From positions 74,421,558-74,485,557 of the forward strand of contig NW_026262668.1 of the NCBI RefSeq assembly GCF_021869535.1: a DNA stretch of 64,000 bases, written 5' to 3'. The stretch is from Mytilus californianus. Lineage: Eukaryota > Mollusca > Bivalvia > Mytilida > Mytilidae. The notes beneath the pieces are model-generated. The model saw nothing but the letters and a program-made list of their open reading frames with translations. It had not been told where the DNA came from and did not search any database. This document shows positions 1 to 11,600 of this stretch, in pieces; position 1 is the first letter of the stretch; the number at the start of each line of letters is the position of its first letter. A program made the position numbers and the translations under genes.

Positions 1-499
1 AGGCCCGGTAAGACCCGTTTTTTGGCCCCAAAATACAGCATTTTTACAAATTTGTTAAAAATGTTAACTTTTAGCTATTTATTGGAAAGTAGAATTCTTT
101 TGTAACATAAATATGGTTTTTGACAATACAATGCACATGCATTAAGTACTAGCATATTTAATGTATGCAAAATTACTGAAATCTTCACAATTTTAGCATT
201 TGTGCTAATCTTTAGACGGCTTTTGTCGAAAATGGAAGTGGCCGCACTGTTGCTCAGTCTTAATATTCAAATATATGTTGTACATGTTGTATTTGATGAT
301 AATACATAACATATATTAAGGCTGAGACTGAACACGAATGTGGCCACTTACATTTTAGACAAAAACCATCTAAAAAGTGACATTTAATGGCATTTTTGAT
401 AGATTTTTCATATTCAATTACATTTACAATTTCATACTAAGAAATAAGGTAATGAATAGCTTGATTTTATTGCCTCAATATCGGACAGTTATATACATA

Positions 500-860
500 A
501 AGGCAACAGTAGTATACCGCTGTTTGAAATTCATAAATCGATTGAGATAAAAACAAATCCGGGTTACAAACTAAAACTGAGGGAAACACATCAAATATAA
601 GAAGAGAACTACGACACAACAGAAACACAACATTAAAATGTAACACACACAGAAACGAACTATAATATAACAGTGGCCATTTTCCTGACTTGGTACAGGA
701 CATTTTAAGAAAAAAATGGTGGGCTGATCCTGGTTTTGTGGCTAGCCAAACCTCGAACTTTTATGCCAGAAATGCACAAGGTGTTATTTAGGTTTTTTAA
801 AATTACGAATAAAACAACAGAATAGCCCAAACTGTGTATTGTCGTCTTCGTCTGAGTTAA
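500..860 (+). repeat. Dispersed mussel repeat
   Basis: Non-coding repeat copy. It carries 'aaatccgggttacaaactaaaac', 'aacattaaaatgtaacac' and 'cctgacttggtacagg', phrases I recognise from a dispersed Mytilus family. A related copy of its right half lies at 7685-8080, sharing 'cctgacttggtacagg' and 'tagctag(c)aaacctc'. A 78-residue minus-strand reading frame across it has no domain and is a by-product. The rest of 1-1890 shows nothing that I can call a gene. Confidence 0.55.
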
Positions 861-1104
861 CAGGGACTAGAGGAGTACATATAAGATTTCCTATAAAAAA
901 ATCAAATGTCGATTTATAGGAGCATACAAGACTCAAACAGACAAATCATCACATACAATGCAAAATACATCCCATACGTAAACAGTAGTCAATTTAAAAA
1001 AAAACAGTTGCTCGCGCAATACATACTTCCATATTGCTGAATAGTTTGCGTTAAAAGAAATGATCTGTAAATTTGAAATGTTTCATTTGCTAAGAAAAAT
1101 TTGT

Positions 1105-1275
1105 ATAAAAATAAGAAGATATGGTATAATTGCCAATGAGACAACTCTCCACTAGAGACCAAATGACATAGAAGGTAACAACTATAGGTCATCGTACGGC
1201 CTTCAACAATGAGAAAAACCCATACTGCATAGTCAGATATAAAAGGACCCTAAATGACAAATGTAAAACAATTGT
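1105..1275 (+). repeat. Dispersed 'gattgccaatgag' repeat, copy 1
   Basis: Contains 'gccaatgagacaactctccac', 'gaccaaatgacatagaag' and 'cgtacggccttcaacaatgag'. The same order of phrases recurs at 6426-6555, 12600-12950, 16425-16650, 24700-24850, 26410-26730 and 42870-43330 on plus, and at 10740-10960 and 58915-59060 on minus. No coding potential; it acts as a marker of mussel repeat DNA. Confidence 0.75.
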
Positions 1276-1892
1276 GTTCTTCTTTTATTTGCCACTATCC
1301 CCCTTCTCATCCAAATTGTTATGATGATCTTAAGTGTGCATACCGAATGTATCCGCAGCGACTTTTTTGCGTTGTCTTATTCGTTTCAACTTCACGATGA
1401 TTCAACCATATTGTAAAGAACCAGTCGGCAATGATCTGAACACGTAATATTTAATTATAGAATAACTAATCTAAGACTTCAAAAAACGAAAAAGATACAA
1501 CGAGTGACAAAACAATACATTGGTTAGTTATCAGTATTCTTCGGTCACGAGTGAAATACTTTTCGATATTTGAATTTTTAAATTATTAATTCTTTTTGTT
1601 ATGTTGACCATGGACTGTTTAATATTTGATAAAGAAAATGTCAGGAACTATACTTTTTACTACGTATTCTCAATAAGTTTACATGCAACGTGATCGACAA
1701 TGACTTGACAACACCCTTTGTTATCTGAAGTCAGTTGGTAAAATTATCAGATTTATTTCACATTTGAAATATAGGTTTATATGTTACTAGGAAAACTCTA
1801 ACCAATGTATCTTTATTTGATTACAGCATTCCTGTAGACATTTTAAATGTATAGAAAATACATATCTAATATCAATTTAATTTTCATTTCAG

Positions 1893-1943
1893 ATATTTGC
1901 TAGGATCTTACCAGAATACATTACTGATTTACTATTAGCATGA
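1893..1943 (+). pseudogene. Last-exon copy of an SDR dehydrogenase, plus strand
   Basis: After a good acceptor (pyrimidine tract ending 'tttcag') the plus strand reads IFARILPEYITDLLLA then TGA. This matches the last exon of the intact SDR gene at 8697-8798 (MYARIYNFLPEYINDFLL...). After the stop, another frame continues with 'MKTGCYK', which matches the intact 'KTGCYN', so a one-base indel has shortened the C-terminus. It lies opposite in orientation to the pseudogene exons at 2600-5910. It is either the 3' end of a plus-strand SDR gene starting left of the window, or an inverted fragment of the pseudogene. No other SDR exon is visible on the plus strand in 1-1892. Confidence 0.6.
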
Positions 1944-3082
1944 AGACAGGCTGTTATAAAACATTCAAACACTAAATTATATAATTTCTTCGGAATATTG
2001 TAAAATGCACAAATGTACTAGTATTCAATTTGGTTCAACAAGAGTTATTTTAATATACCCTGTCAAATTAACATATATTAAAGCAACGCCGGAACGAAAA
2101 ATGTTTTTTTTTTTTTTTGGCAAAACTAAGTTCATTATTTTTATGGTAGCAATAAAATATCGTGATTTCCAATTCAATAAAAACTGACAATTAACGTGTG
2201 AAATAAGTCTTGTAGTTTTACTCCTCTGCTGTCATACAACGATTGTGTAAGTTTTGTCAAATACGTTGTATCAATACTAACGGAGAACGAGAACAAAAAG
2301 AAACTCTTATTTGCATTTTCTTATGTATATAAAATTGTATTTTATTTTTATTTCATGAGTGATATTAATTGAATTTTGAATGCAAAATGTAATTTTCGTT
2401 TAAATGATTCCATGTGCTCAGTATTTCAAAGAAAACAAAACGCGACAGTGGACAATTGAGATTATTTAGAAAATTGTGATAATTTTTACATTTCGCGGCC
2501 CCAGTATGTTGAGATTGTCGCGGAAACATAACGTGCGTACTATTGTACTTGTCTATTGTCGACGTCGTAATGTCAGGTACGTCTCCTTGGGCGGAATACG
2601 TTAGCTGTATATTAAATGTAATGGCTGAACAGTTGTCTTTATACACATTGCCTTAACTATCATCTATGTGTGCAAAGTACAACTCAATGCCTGCATTATT
2701 AACAATGCCCCATAATCCTGTGTATGGAAAAAAAAAACATTTTCAATAAACTGTCGCAAAGTTAGTAAAATTTATCACAGACGTGCGGACTTTATGTTTA
2801 TGATTTTGTTAATCCTGGTTTATAATTACCAAGATTAGCCAAAACCTTTTTTAATATGTAATACGTATTTCGAAACATATATGTAATTATTTCTTAAACC
2901 AAGTGTCATATCATCAATGCACAATTGAAGAGATTCACAGACGCTTAATATGTTTATAAATAAAACCAGACGTGCTGTATACGTCAATTTAAAAAGAAAA
3001 CACAAACAAAAACCAAGAAAGACAAAAACAAATCACTCAAATCATCACTAAACTCATAATAGATACCATTATTAAAATTGTG

Positions 3083-3122
3083 TACGCCAGACGCGCGTTA
3101 CGTCTACAAAAACTCATCAGTG
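3083..3122 (-). other. Hammerhead-ribozyme-like motif (decayed)
   Basis: Minus strand reads CTGATGA, then GTTT...AGAC (stem II), then GTAA where a hammerhead needs GAAA, then a CGC/GCG stem III with a 7-nt loop, then TA where cleavage would occur. This is the minimal type I layout with a very short stem III known from animal retrozyme-type repeats. The GAAA to GTAA change should abolish activity. It sits in an intron of the SDR pseudogene. Confidence 0.4.
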
Positions 3123-4199
3123 ACGCTCGAAACAAAAAAGTTAAAAATGCCAAATAAAGTACTAAGTTGAAGATCATTGAGGACCAACAATTTCCTGAAG
3201 GTTTTGCAAAATACAGCTTAGGTAATATATACAAAATGCAATCTTCAATGCATGAATAGCGTCCATACTTCATGTAGCTTATGTTAATCTCTAGTGCCCA
3301 CGAGTCAAAGATGACTGACTACATTTAATGTACCTTCTCTCAATTTCTTTTGCGATTCACACTTTAAGCTCGTATGTTACAAATGGTGTTCCAAAGTAAC
3401 TTCTTGTATATCCTCTGTTTCAGTAACATTCACCTCAACTCATGTAAATTTGATAATTTTCGGTCCTTCAAACTGACGGCTCCATCTTCTGTTAAGCTTA
3501 ATACACCAGCATAAACGACAAAATCATCATTTGCTAGCCTGTTGGCTAAATGATATCCAAACCCTGTAATATATGTAAAGAATTAAACAACCATCTTTGC
3601 AAAGTTGACGGCTGTATCTATTATCTCTATTTATAAATATAGTGTGACCAGCCGTACTTTCTTTGATGGATTTGGTAAAGCAAAAACAATTTACCAAGAG
3701 TTATTGGGTTTATATTTCTCATTGCAAAGTACTTATTTATATTCAATGTATTTATTCGCAATACATATGTTTTTTTTTCTCTCAGATAGACAACACCCAG
3801 CAATATTGTTATATATTTAAAGTTGGCTTACTTCTGGACATTTTATTACTTTCAATACAGCATTTGGTACATTTTCCTTTTATTTTCTTTTTAAACATTT
3901 AGCTACTCTACATGAACTTGTAATAATAAGTACAATTTATTATGAAGTTACGAAAAATAACGATAGAAAAGTAGTAGGTTTGGGGTTTCTTAATACTGTA
4001 ATTATGTACATTCCTAATTATAATAAACAACAGCAGCTGTTAACAATGATAAACTTCGAAAAAATAGTATTGTAAATGGACTGAAAGTGTTTTCTCTGAC
4101 AAGTTTATATGGTCAAAACGAATTGACTGGTTTCGCGTTTTTATCGACTGCACAAACTTACCAACTGCATGCAGTCGTTTGATTATCTACATAGGCGTA

Positions 4200-4960
4200 A
4201 ATTAAGCGACAACAATTTACCGATGTTCAAATTTCGTAAATCGATTAAAAAGAAACAAATCCAGGTAATAAACAAATAAAGGAAATCGCATGAACTCTAA
4301 AAGGAGCGAGATCGGGAATGTCGACAGGTTAAGCGTCTCCTTCTATGTATGCACCAACCGCCATTCAAATTCACACTCATTCACAATCGGGAATGGGACA
4401 CAATCGGTCAAATTACAGATCAGACAACTAAACCGGTATCTAAAGATCTATAATCGTAAAAACATATCGCTAGTGAGTTGAGACAGAGACACAACCAATG
4501 TGTGATGGTGACCGTAAAACTTAAGTATCGCCGATTTCAGTCATTCTTTCATAGAACTCTGTTGTAGCAGTTTTTGTGTAAGAAGTACACTCCTTAATGA
4601 ATTTCGTATAGTGTCAACATATGAGATTTAAACACTCATTGAAATCTAGGTTAAGTGATAGAACATCATTAATATATATATATGAAAGTGAAATTAAAGG
4701 ACTTTGCAAGAGGCTTTTTTGTCTTTGAGAAGGTTTTGTATGAATTCTATTTCATATGAGTACAAAAATAAGTCGTCCAAAAGTTGTGCACAACTAGTAC
4801 CTATTGTAATACAGAATATCTGCTGAAATTTCAATCGACCAAACTTAACAAACATATTGTCGATCTTCGGTGTAGTTGTTGTTGGAATCAGTGTGGTTTT
4901 TAACAAAGTAGGATTTTTATGACCTTAAACAAGAAATGTGTGTCTACGTTTCACATTTTT
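4200..4960 (+). repeat. Two mussel repeats, the second a retroelement relic
   Basis: 4200-4500 matches 20270-20570 (both give a reading frame beginning MNSKRSE, with 'cagatcagac(a/g)ac' and 'ggtatctaaag'), and more loosely 12370-12560. 4590-4960 ('cactcattgaaatc', 'gacagaacatcat', 'ttaaagga(c/a)tttgcaaga') matches 20580-20780 and the reverse-transcriptase relic near 18110-18400. The short plus-strand frame at 4290-4481 is a repeat by-product, not a gene. 4960-5700 holds nothing I can identify. Confidence 0.55.
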
Positions 4961-6425
4961 GTAGAAAAAAAACTCTGTTCAATGAGACGATGTTATTTCA
5001 TTTCTAGTGAGGCAATAGAATTTCGAGATCACCCAGATCCAAAGAAGATCTAGGCAGAGCACCTGGCTTTATACAAAATTGAAAGGGTGTTTTGTCTATG
5101 AAAATCATCGTACACATAGTTAAAATTGTTTGTTTTGTAGTCAAAATGACCACCCAACTGGCATACGATACTTGTGGTTTAGAAAACAAGGTCATGTAGT
5201 GGTTATGTGTTCCATTTAAAAATGGAAAAGTCACAGGTATTTCATTACTTTTTAAACTGGGGGGAGGGCGGGGTATTGGTCACACTGAATTTTAGAATGT
5301 TTTTGATACATGTTGAAAAATGTATGCACATTACAACAGACAAATTACACAAACCAAATTTGTTCTGTCTTGCTTTTCCTTTTCGACAAGACCCTGTCAT
5401 AACAAAACGATCACTCATCTGAAGAAAGCATTTATTAATACATGAATAATGATTATCGATAATAGTACTAGTAGCTAAAGTGACTATTAAAAAAGGAGGA
5501 CTATGATTTCCCGTATCCCCAATTAAAAGTACAGTTAAAAACACTTTTTTTTAATAAACTAGATTTACATATTATTGCAACTTATTTGTTCAATTTCTAC
5601 TAACGAAATGTTATTGTTCTATTTATCGATCTAAAGTCCTAGACAAACTTGGAAGGATGTCAACACGGGTTAAATAAGAACGGTCTATGCTGATAGTATG
5701 CTATTGTACTTACCTGTATCACACCCTGGTATAAGAACAATTTTCTTACTTACAGGTAAATTTTTTTGTATTTTTGCTCCACGTAACTGTACGTTATTTT
5801 AGAATTACCAAGGAAATAATGTAAACATAATTGTTTACAAAAATATTAAAAACTAATGCAAAGGGCAGACTTGTCACAATTGTTCGACAAAGAACGGTTA
5901 ATTTGTCCATAACTTTTCGTCACACCTTCAAATAGTCATTCCTAACTATATTATATATAAACACAGTCGACAAGGTTATGAAAACTGAAAAGTCAAGGCC
6001 ACTTAGATAACTCGTTGGAGACATTTCTTAACTATGTTAACCAGTAAATACAGATATTGTGTAAATTTGTTGCTTTAAAACTAGTTTAAAGATAGTTCAA
6101 TAAGCATGTCACGCTCTTCGTTTTGTGTAACAATAGGTCATATTTAATTTGTTGTACAAAGCCCGATTGGAAATAAGTTTTATTTTTAATAATTACTTCT
6201 GTTTTAATTCTATAAAAAGACGAATAGATCCATTGTCTTGACGAAAAGCAGATTTAGCATGAAATAGAATATTTGTGCACTGAATTCATCCTTTGGTTAA
6301 CTTTATCCGAAAAAAATCAATATTATTATTTCTTTTCTTTTTTTTTTAAATATATGTTTTATTAGTAGTAAATGGATAGATTGATTGCACTGCTCAACTG
6401 ACCATTTGTACATAAAAAACTAAGT

Positions 6426-6720
6426 AGATGTGGTATGATTGCTAATGAAACAACTCTCCTTCAGAGACCAAATGACATAGAAGTTTACAACTATAGGTCA
6501 CCGTACGGGCTTCAATAATGAGCAAAATCCATAACGCATAGTCAGCTATAAAAGGTTTTGTTTATTTTGTTGTTGTAACATACACTTTAACACTCTATCT
6601 AAGGATGAAATCCTGAACAACCTTATAGATATAAGAAGATGTGGTCTGAGTGCCAATGAGATAACTCTCCACCCAAGTCACAATTTGTAAAAGTAAACCA
6701 TTTATGTTATATTTATGTTC
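6426..6720 (+). repeat. Dispersed 'gattgccaatgag' repeats
   Basis: 6426-6555 is a copy of the family described at 1105. 6630-6720 is a second subfamily ('agtgccaatgag', 'caagtcacaatttgtaaaag') whose inverted copy lies at 10740-10960. The overlapping reading frames at 6595-6895 on both strands partly fall in this repeat, and I cannot assign them a function. Confidence 0.6.
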
Positions 6721-7224
6721 CTTTAGAATGTCAACCACCAAAGACGAAGAATTCATTATGATGCACTCCACTCGTAGTGTCTTTACAATCAACGTGTTAC
6801 TGCTGGGTCCGTTAAATGCTTCCCAAATATCTTTCCAAATAAATGACATCGATTTTACTGACAGCAATCGAAACCTTGCTGCAGAGTTCATATGAAACTA
6901 ACTACTCTAGAGGCGGCGTGAATTAGATATTAAACAGACTAACGTTTTGCACAGTGTATGTTTCTATGAGTGTAACAAAATACGTCAAACATTTAACGTT
7001 TTGAATTTGATAGCATGATTTGTGTTTTTCTCTATAGATATGCAAATGAAAAGTAATCAATACTGATCTTGTTTGAATGAAATTTGCTATTATAAGTAAA
7101 CATTTCTTTTTTTAAATATTTTAATAAATATCCATCATTTAGAGCTCTGATTCCTTGGCCAGATTTGGCTAAACTTAGGTTTTATCTCTTCAACGTTTGT
7201 ATTAGGTTTTTTTTTTAATATTTT

Positions 7225-8080
7225 GGCCGCGAGCATCACTAAAGATATATTAGTATATCGATTGATTTAATGAACAGTAAATGTTTAAAAAATGACATAT
7301 CAATGATAGTTCATGTCAGCACAGAAAAGCACAAATGCTGACTGCTAGGCTAGTGATAACGTCGGAAATAAAATGTCCATTAGCAGTGAGAATGACAAAG
7401 TGGTTTTAAAACCTCATCAAAGATATCCGGCTTAAAATTTAGAACGCTAGACACGCGTCTGTTTACTCAAAATTCATCACTTGCGCTCAAATCAAGATAG
7501 TTGTAAGGCCAAATCAATAAGCAGTTATGCACTGAAAACGAAATATTCTAAAGAGGCGGGTCGAAAATCAACTCCTTAATCACAAAAAAAAACACAGAAA
7601 ATGTGATGCACATTTTGTATGCATGGTTTAAACCAGCCATATACGCTTATAATACATTATCATGTTTAAAAAGTAAAATAACAAAAATCCCAAGGAAAAT
7701 TCAAAACGGAAAGTCCCTTATCAACTTGCACAATCAAAAGCTCAAACACATCTAACGAACGGAAAACAACTGTCATGTTCCTGACTTGGTACAGGCGTTT
7801 TCAAATGTAGAAAAATGGTGGATTATACCTTGTTTTATAGCTAGCAAAACCTCTCACATGTATGACAGTCGTATAAAATTTCATTACATTAAACCAAACA
7901 CGCATAATAAGTAAAAAAATCAAAAAATTGGGGTATTACAGTCAACATTGTGTTATAACCTCAATCACTATAAAACCAAACAACTATTTAAACTTTACAT
8001 TGAATATATACTGCATGTCAGAGACATTAACAATGTGTTAAAATTCATGGTTGATAAATGGTTTCGACATTGGATTTTGG
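7225..8080 (+). repeat. Decayed repeats, including hammerhead-like relics
   Basis: 7225-7260 ('gcgagcatcactaaaga') and 7310-7500 ('acaaatgctgactgctaggctagtgataac', then 'agacacgcgtctg') are decayed versions of the repeats that carry the hammerhead-like motifs at 3083 and 24350. 7685-8080 repeats the dispersed family seen at 500-860 ('tcctgacttggtacagg', 'cagtcaacattgtgttat'). No gene is visible between 5911 and 8570. Confidence 0.45.
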
Positions 8081-8571
8081 ACGAAATTTTTTTCATCGAT
8101 GTAAAACATACTTGTGCTTAGTATATTTTGGAACGGATTTTTTTTTCAACTTAAACGAGCCAGTTTGATTTTATTTAAAGACACATATTTTTTATGGACG
8201 CATAATACTTGACCATTGACGTTGCCTTTGTCGTTTGTTATTGCAACCACAAACAACTTAAATGGGGAAAATATGATTTCAATGTACATTGCTTCTGCTA
8301 ACTGGAAACTAACCACTGTGGCTAAATTACGATAATTCGTATTTGCAATTCTGTTATAGATTTATTTTGGTGTACAAAATTGACATCAAATTCTCCAGCC
8401 GGCTGTAAGCCAATACTTAAGAGGGGCGTCAATTTGGCTGTGCAGAATTTTAAATATGCAGCAAATTTGGTCGGAAAAGGGTGTTTAATCCAATGCCTAG
8501 TGTAGGGAGAGTGTCACCTTCTCTATACGTTGAATAACGCTTGTAAAAACTCATTGGTGTGTCACTCTCAG

Positions 8572-8577
8572 TTTATT
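8572..8577 (-). promoter_or_regulatory. Candidate poly(A) signal of the SDR gene
   Basis: AATAAA on the minus strand, about 120 bases after the SDR stop codon at 8697-8699. This is a plausible 3' UTR length, but the region is AT-rich and a chance match is possible. Confidence 0.45.
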
Positions 8578-8696
8578 GATTTATGTAAATATCATATTTA
8601 GATAGCAATTTTGCTCCTTAATAAATACATACAGCCTTACAAATTTAATCATCTCTTGCATTTTGTGTACAAACATTTAACAATGCTGCATGGAAA

Positions 8697-11600
8697 TTAA
8701 TTTTTGACTTTGTTTATCTTATTATAACATCCTGTCTTTATCTTCAAAAGAAAGTCATTGATGTATTCTGGCAAGAAGTTATAGATTCGAGCATACATCT
8801 GAAATAGAATTCAGGAACAAATATATTTTGATGTGTACTTAATATTGTAATCTAGGAAAACATGGTTTATTCATTAGTTGAAATTTGTTATTGACTAGCT
8901 TTCAATTATAAACTGCGAGTACTCTTAGATCGGAAACTTGTGGGTTTTCTTTTTCGTTTTTTTTTTATAGTTGTGTGAGTGCTTCGTGTCAATCTGTTTA
9001 GGTAAGCCCTTTTAAACTGATTTTTACAGTTGTTCATATGTTGTTCTGTTACAACACAGTCCCAGTTTTGGGGAGGATTGAGCAATCTCAAACATGTTCA
9101 ACCTTTCCACATTCCCTACGTGCCAGTCTCAAGTCAGAAGCCTGTCATTCAGTGGTTTTCGTTGGTATTGTTTGCCATATTTTGCTTTCTATTGTTATAG
9201 CAGAATTCTGGCCTTTGATGTTCTCTTTTGAATTGCTTCACATTTTGTCATGCTAGAACATTGTATAGCTTACTTAAGGTATGGAGTTTCTCATTATTGA
9301 AAATCGCACTGTTTTTTTTAGTTTTTACAATCTTATCATTTTGGTCACTTGTGAAAAGTTATATCATTTGCATACAACAGCTGTTTATTTTAATATTGTT
9401 CAACTTGTTAACATTTGACATGAACAAGTCTATACTCAATCTCGATTAATTTTTAATTATTTGGTACATCAGATTTGCTCTTCTTCTTCTTGATATGTCA
9501 GGACCCTTTAACAACAATTGGTTTCGGATTGAAGAAAATACTGCATGTTCAAATATGTTGATGTTTTTCTGAGGATACCACAGATAAGCACTTTCACAGC
9601 TGTAATGAGGAACGCAATTCACCCATTAACCTCTTCAGATATAGAACATGAAATTGACCACTTCGTCGTCATGTATATGTGGTTGTTCTATCGTTCTATT
9701 TTACAAGTGGCTCATACGGATAAACAAAAAGTAGGTCCCTTTTGGTCATATAGCGTCTCACTTATTCAGGTATTTATACATCGTTAGCTTTCAAATATTT
9801 GGGTTGAGCCTTCCTGATGAAGGATGCTTTAAATCTATAAAGGATTATTTTCAAATCAATTAACAAATAAATCAAAAATGATGTAAACCTGCTTTTATCA
9901 AATTTTATTAGTAGAATCATGCTGAATTGATGAAAGAAAACTTTGCAATTTGTATCATCAGCACATTGTGGTCTATGTATTTTTATTTTCATGAGCTTTT
10001 CTGGTAGGAACATGTATTAGTAAGAAGAACAAAATCAGCAGTGTATTTAAGACTCGAGATATATTTATATTAATTACTTGTTTCAAAATCTATGGTAATA
10101 CATGATACCATTGAGGTTTCTGTTAGAAAGATCATTGAAAACATTCGTAGAGTAAAAAATGCTGTCTCATTCAAATCATTTCAAAAATGTGTCTAGAAAG
10201 ATTGCCGAATGTCATCTTGAAAAAATAAATTGTTTCTGGTATTCAAACGAGCATTGAACGGTATGCAAAACTAAACTGTAAAAGAGAATACGCGGCACTG
10301 TACTTACAGAATAGCCATCAAACATGCCAGTTCCACCATCGACCAAGTATCTAGGTTTAGGATGAACATTAATCAAAGCATCCTCCATAGCATCTGTCAC
10401 AGGTTCCACAGCTTTTTCTGTATCAAGTGTCGGGTCAATCCTTGAGCACTGTTCGGTATACCTTTTACTTGCGCGATAGAAATAATCCTTTCCGTACAGC
10501 TCTCTCACTTCTGCAGAAGCTTCTTCCCACATCTGACCAATTTGTTGTTTAAGTCGATCACACTACACATAAACGAAGTGCTCTTTATATATATTTATAT
10601 ATTTAAGAAAAAAATGTGCATGTCGCGACTCGACTAATTGAAAAGATATGCCAGTATGTTTAACATCCAGCATTAGATATGACATGCTTATTCAGAGCGT
10701 TAACGTATCATATTGGGAATGATGGTGACTAATATGAGTTTTTTTCTCGTTTTTTTTATATAGATTAGACCGTTGGTTTTCCTGTTTGAATTGTTTTACA
10801 CAAGTCATTTTGAGGCCCTTTATAGCTTGCTGTTCGGTGCGAGCCAAGGCTCCATGTTGAAGGCCGTTCTTTGACCTATAATTGTTTACTTTTTATACAT
10901 TGTGACTTGGATAGAGAGTTGTCTCATTGGCACTCATACCACATCTTCTTATATATATTAAGTCAGATGTTAAAGCAACAGCCCGCAGGAAGGCATATTA
11001 TCTAAATGCGACACATCATACTCCAAGACTATCAGTTATGATTGTTCTCATTCATTATGGAAAAACAGCTAATATTAATTTCATATTTGTTGATTAAACC
11101 AATGTGGGGATCCAACCCACACTAACGACAAGCATGGTACAATGCAATGTAGCTTGATAAAATATGATTAGTAACAAGAAAATACGTCAATAACAGCAAC
11201 TCAGCGAAAAAATAAATATTAACGGGTCAATATCTTTAAAGAATTTCTAGTGCAAAAATCATATAATAAATATTAGAGTCTACTAAAAATTGAAAAAGGA
11301 TTCAGAACTATCCTAAATAAAACAACAACATTACACCTGACAAAATTACTGACTGAATCTTAGGACAGACATAAAGACACGTGACGGGGCATAACAAATA
11401 TCGAAACCTGCTCCTCATTACCTCATTCAGTTGATGACACAGCTGTCTACGAAATACTGTTCATTGAAATTTATTTGAAAAACCCTACTGTATTCATTAA
11501 CAGCATTACAGACGACAAAAAAGTTACGTGGAAACAAAAGCAGGCAATATCGTATTAATGAATGAAGGTCATACATCTACGTCATTTAAACGAAATATCT

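Larger units (their letters stand above)
2600..5910 (-). pseudogene. SDR dehydrogenase pseudogene, exons 1-3
   Basis: Minus-strand copy of the first three exons of the SDR gene at 8697-17307. Exon 1 (5910 to 5714) starts with ATG and reads MDKLTVLCRTIV...YVYIISLVILK. It then loses one base (stop follows) and another a few codons later, before 'IPGCDTG' (normally ITGCDTG), and keeps a good donor. Exon 2 (3563 to about 3381) reads GFGYHLANRLAND, then shifts frame at the conserved 'SNLH' and again hits stops. Exon 3 (2717 to about 2600) reads GLWGIVNNAGIEL, then meets an in-frame stop; later residues 'NVYKDNCSAIT' still align with NLYGQLAIT. Acceptors remain recognisable, so this is a decayed duplicate with introns rather than a retrocopy. 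Exons 4-6 are not found on this strand to the left. Confidence 0.82.

Noticed and set aside
4290-4481. Small frame MNSKRSEIGN..., also at 20357-20557
   Set aside because: The two frames match because both lie in copies of one dispersed repeat; both have indels and no known domain.
9774-10013. Minus-strand 79-residue frame as an extra SDR exon
   Set aside because: The SDR exons at 10308 and 8798 join in frame without it, and its sequence lies in a mussel repeat ('tttcaaatatttgggttgagc').
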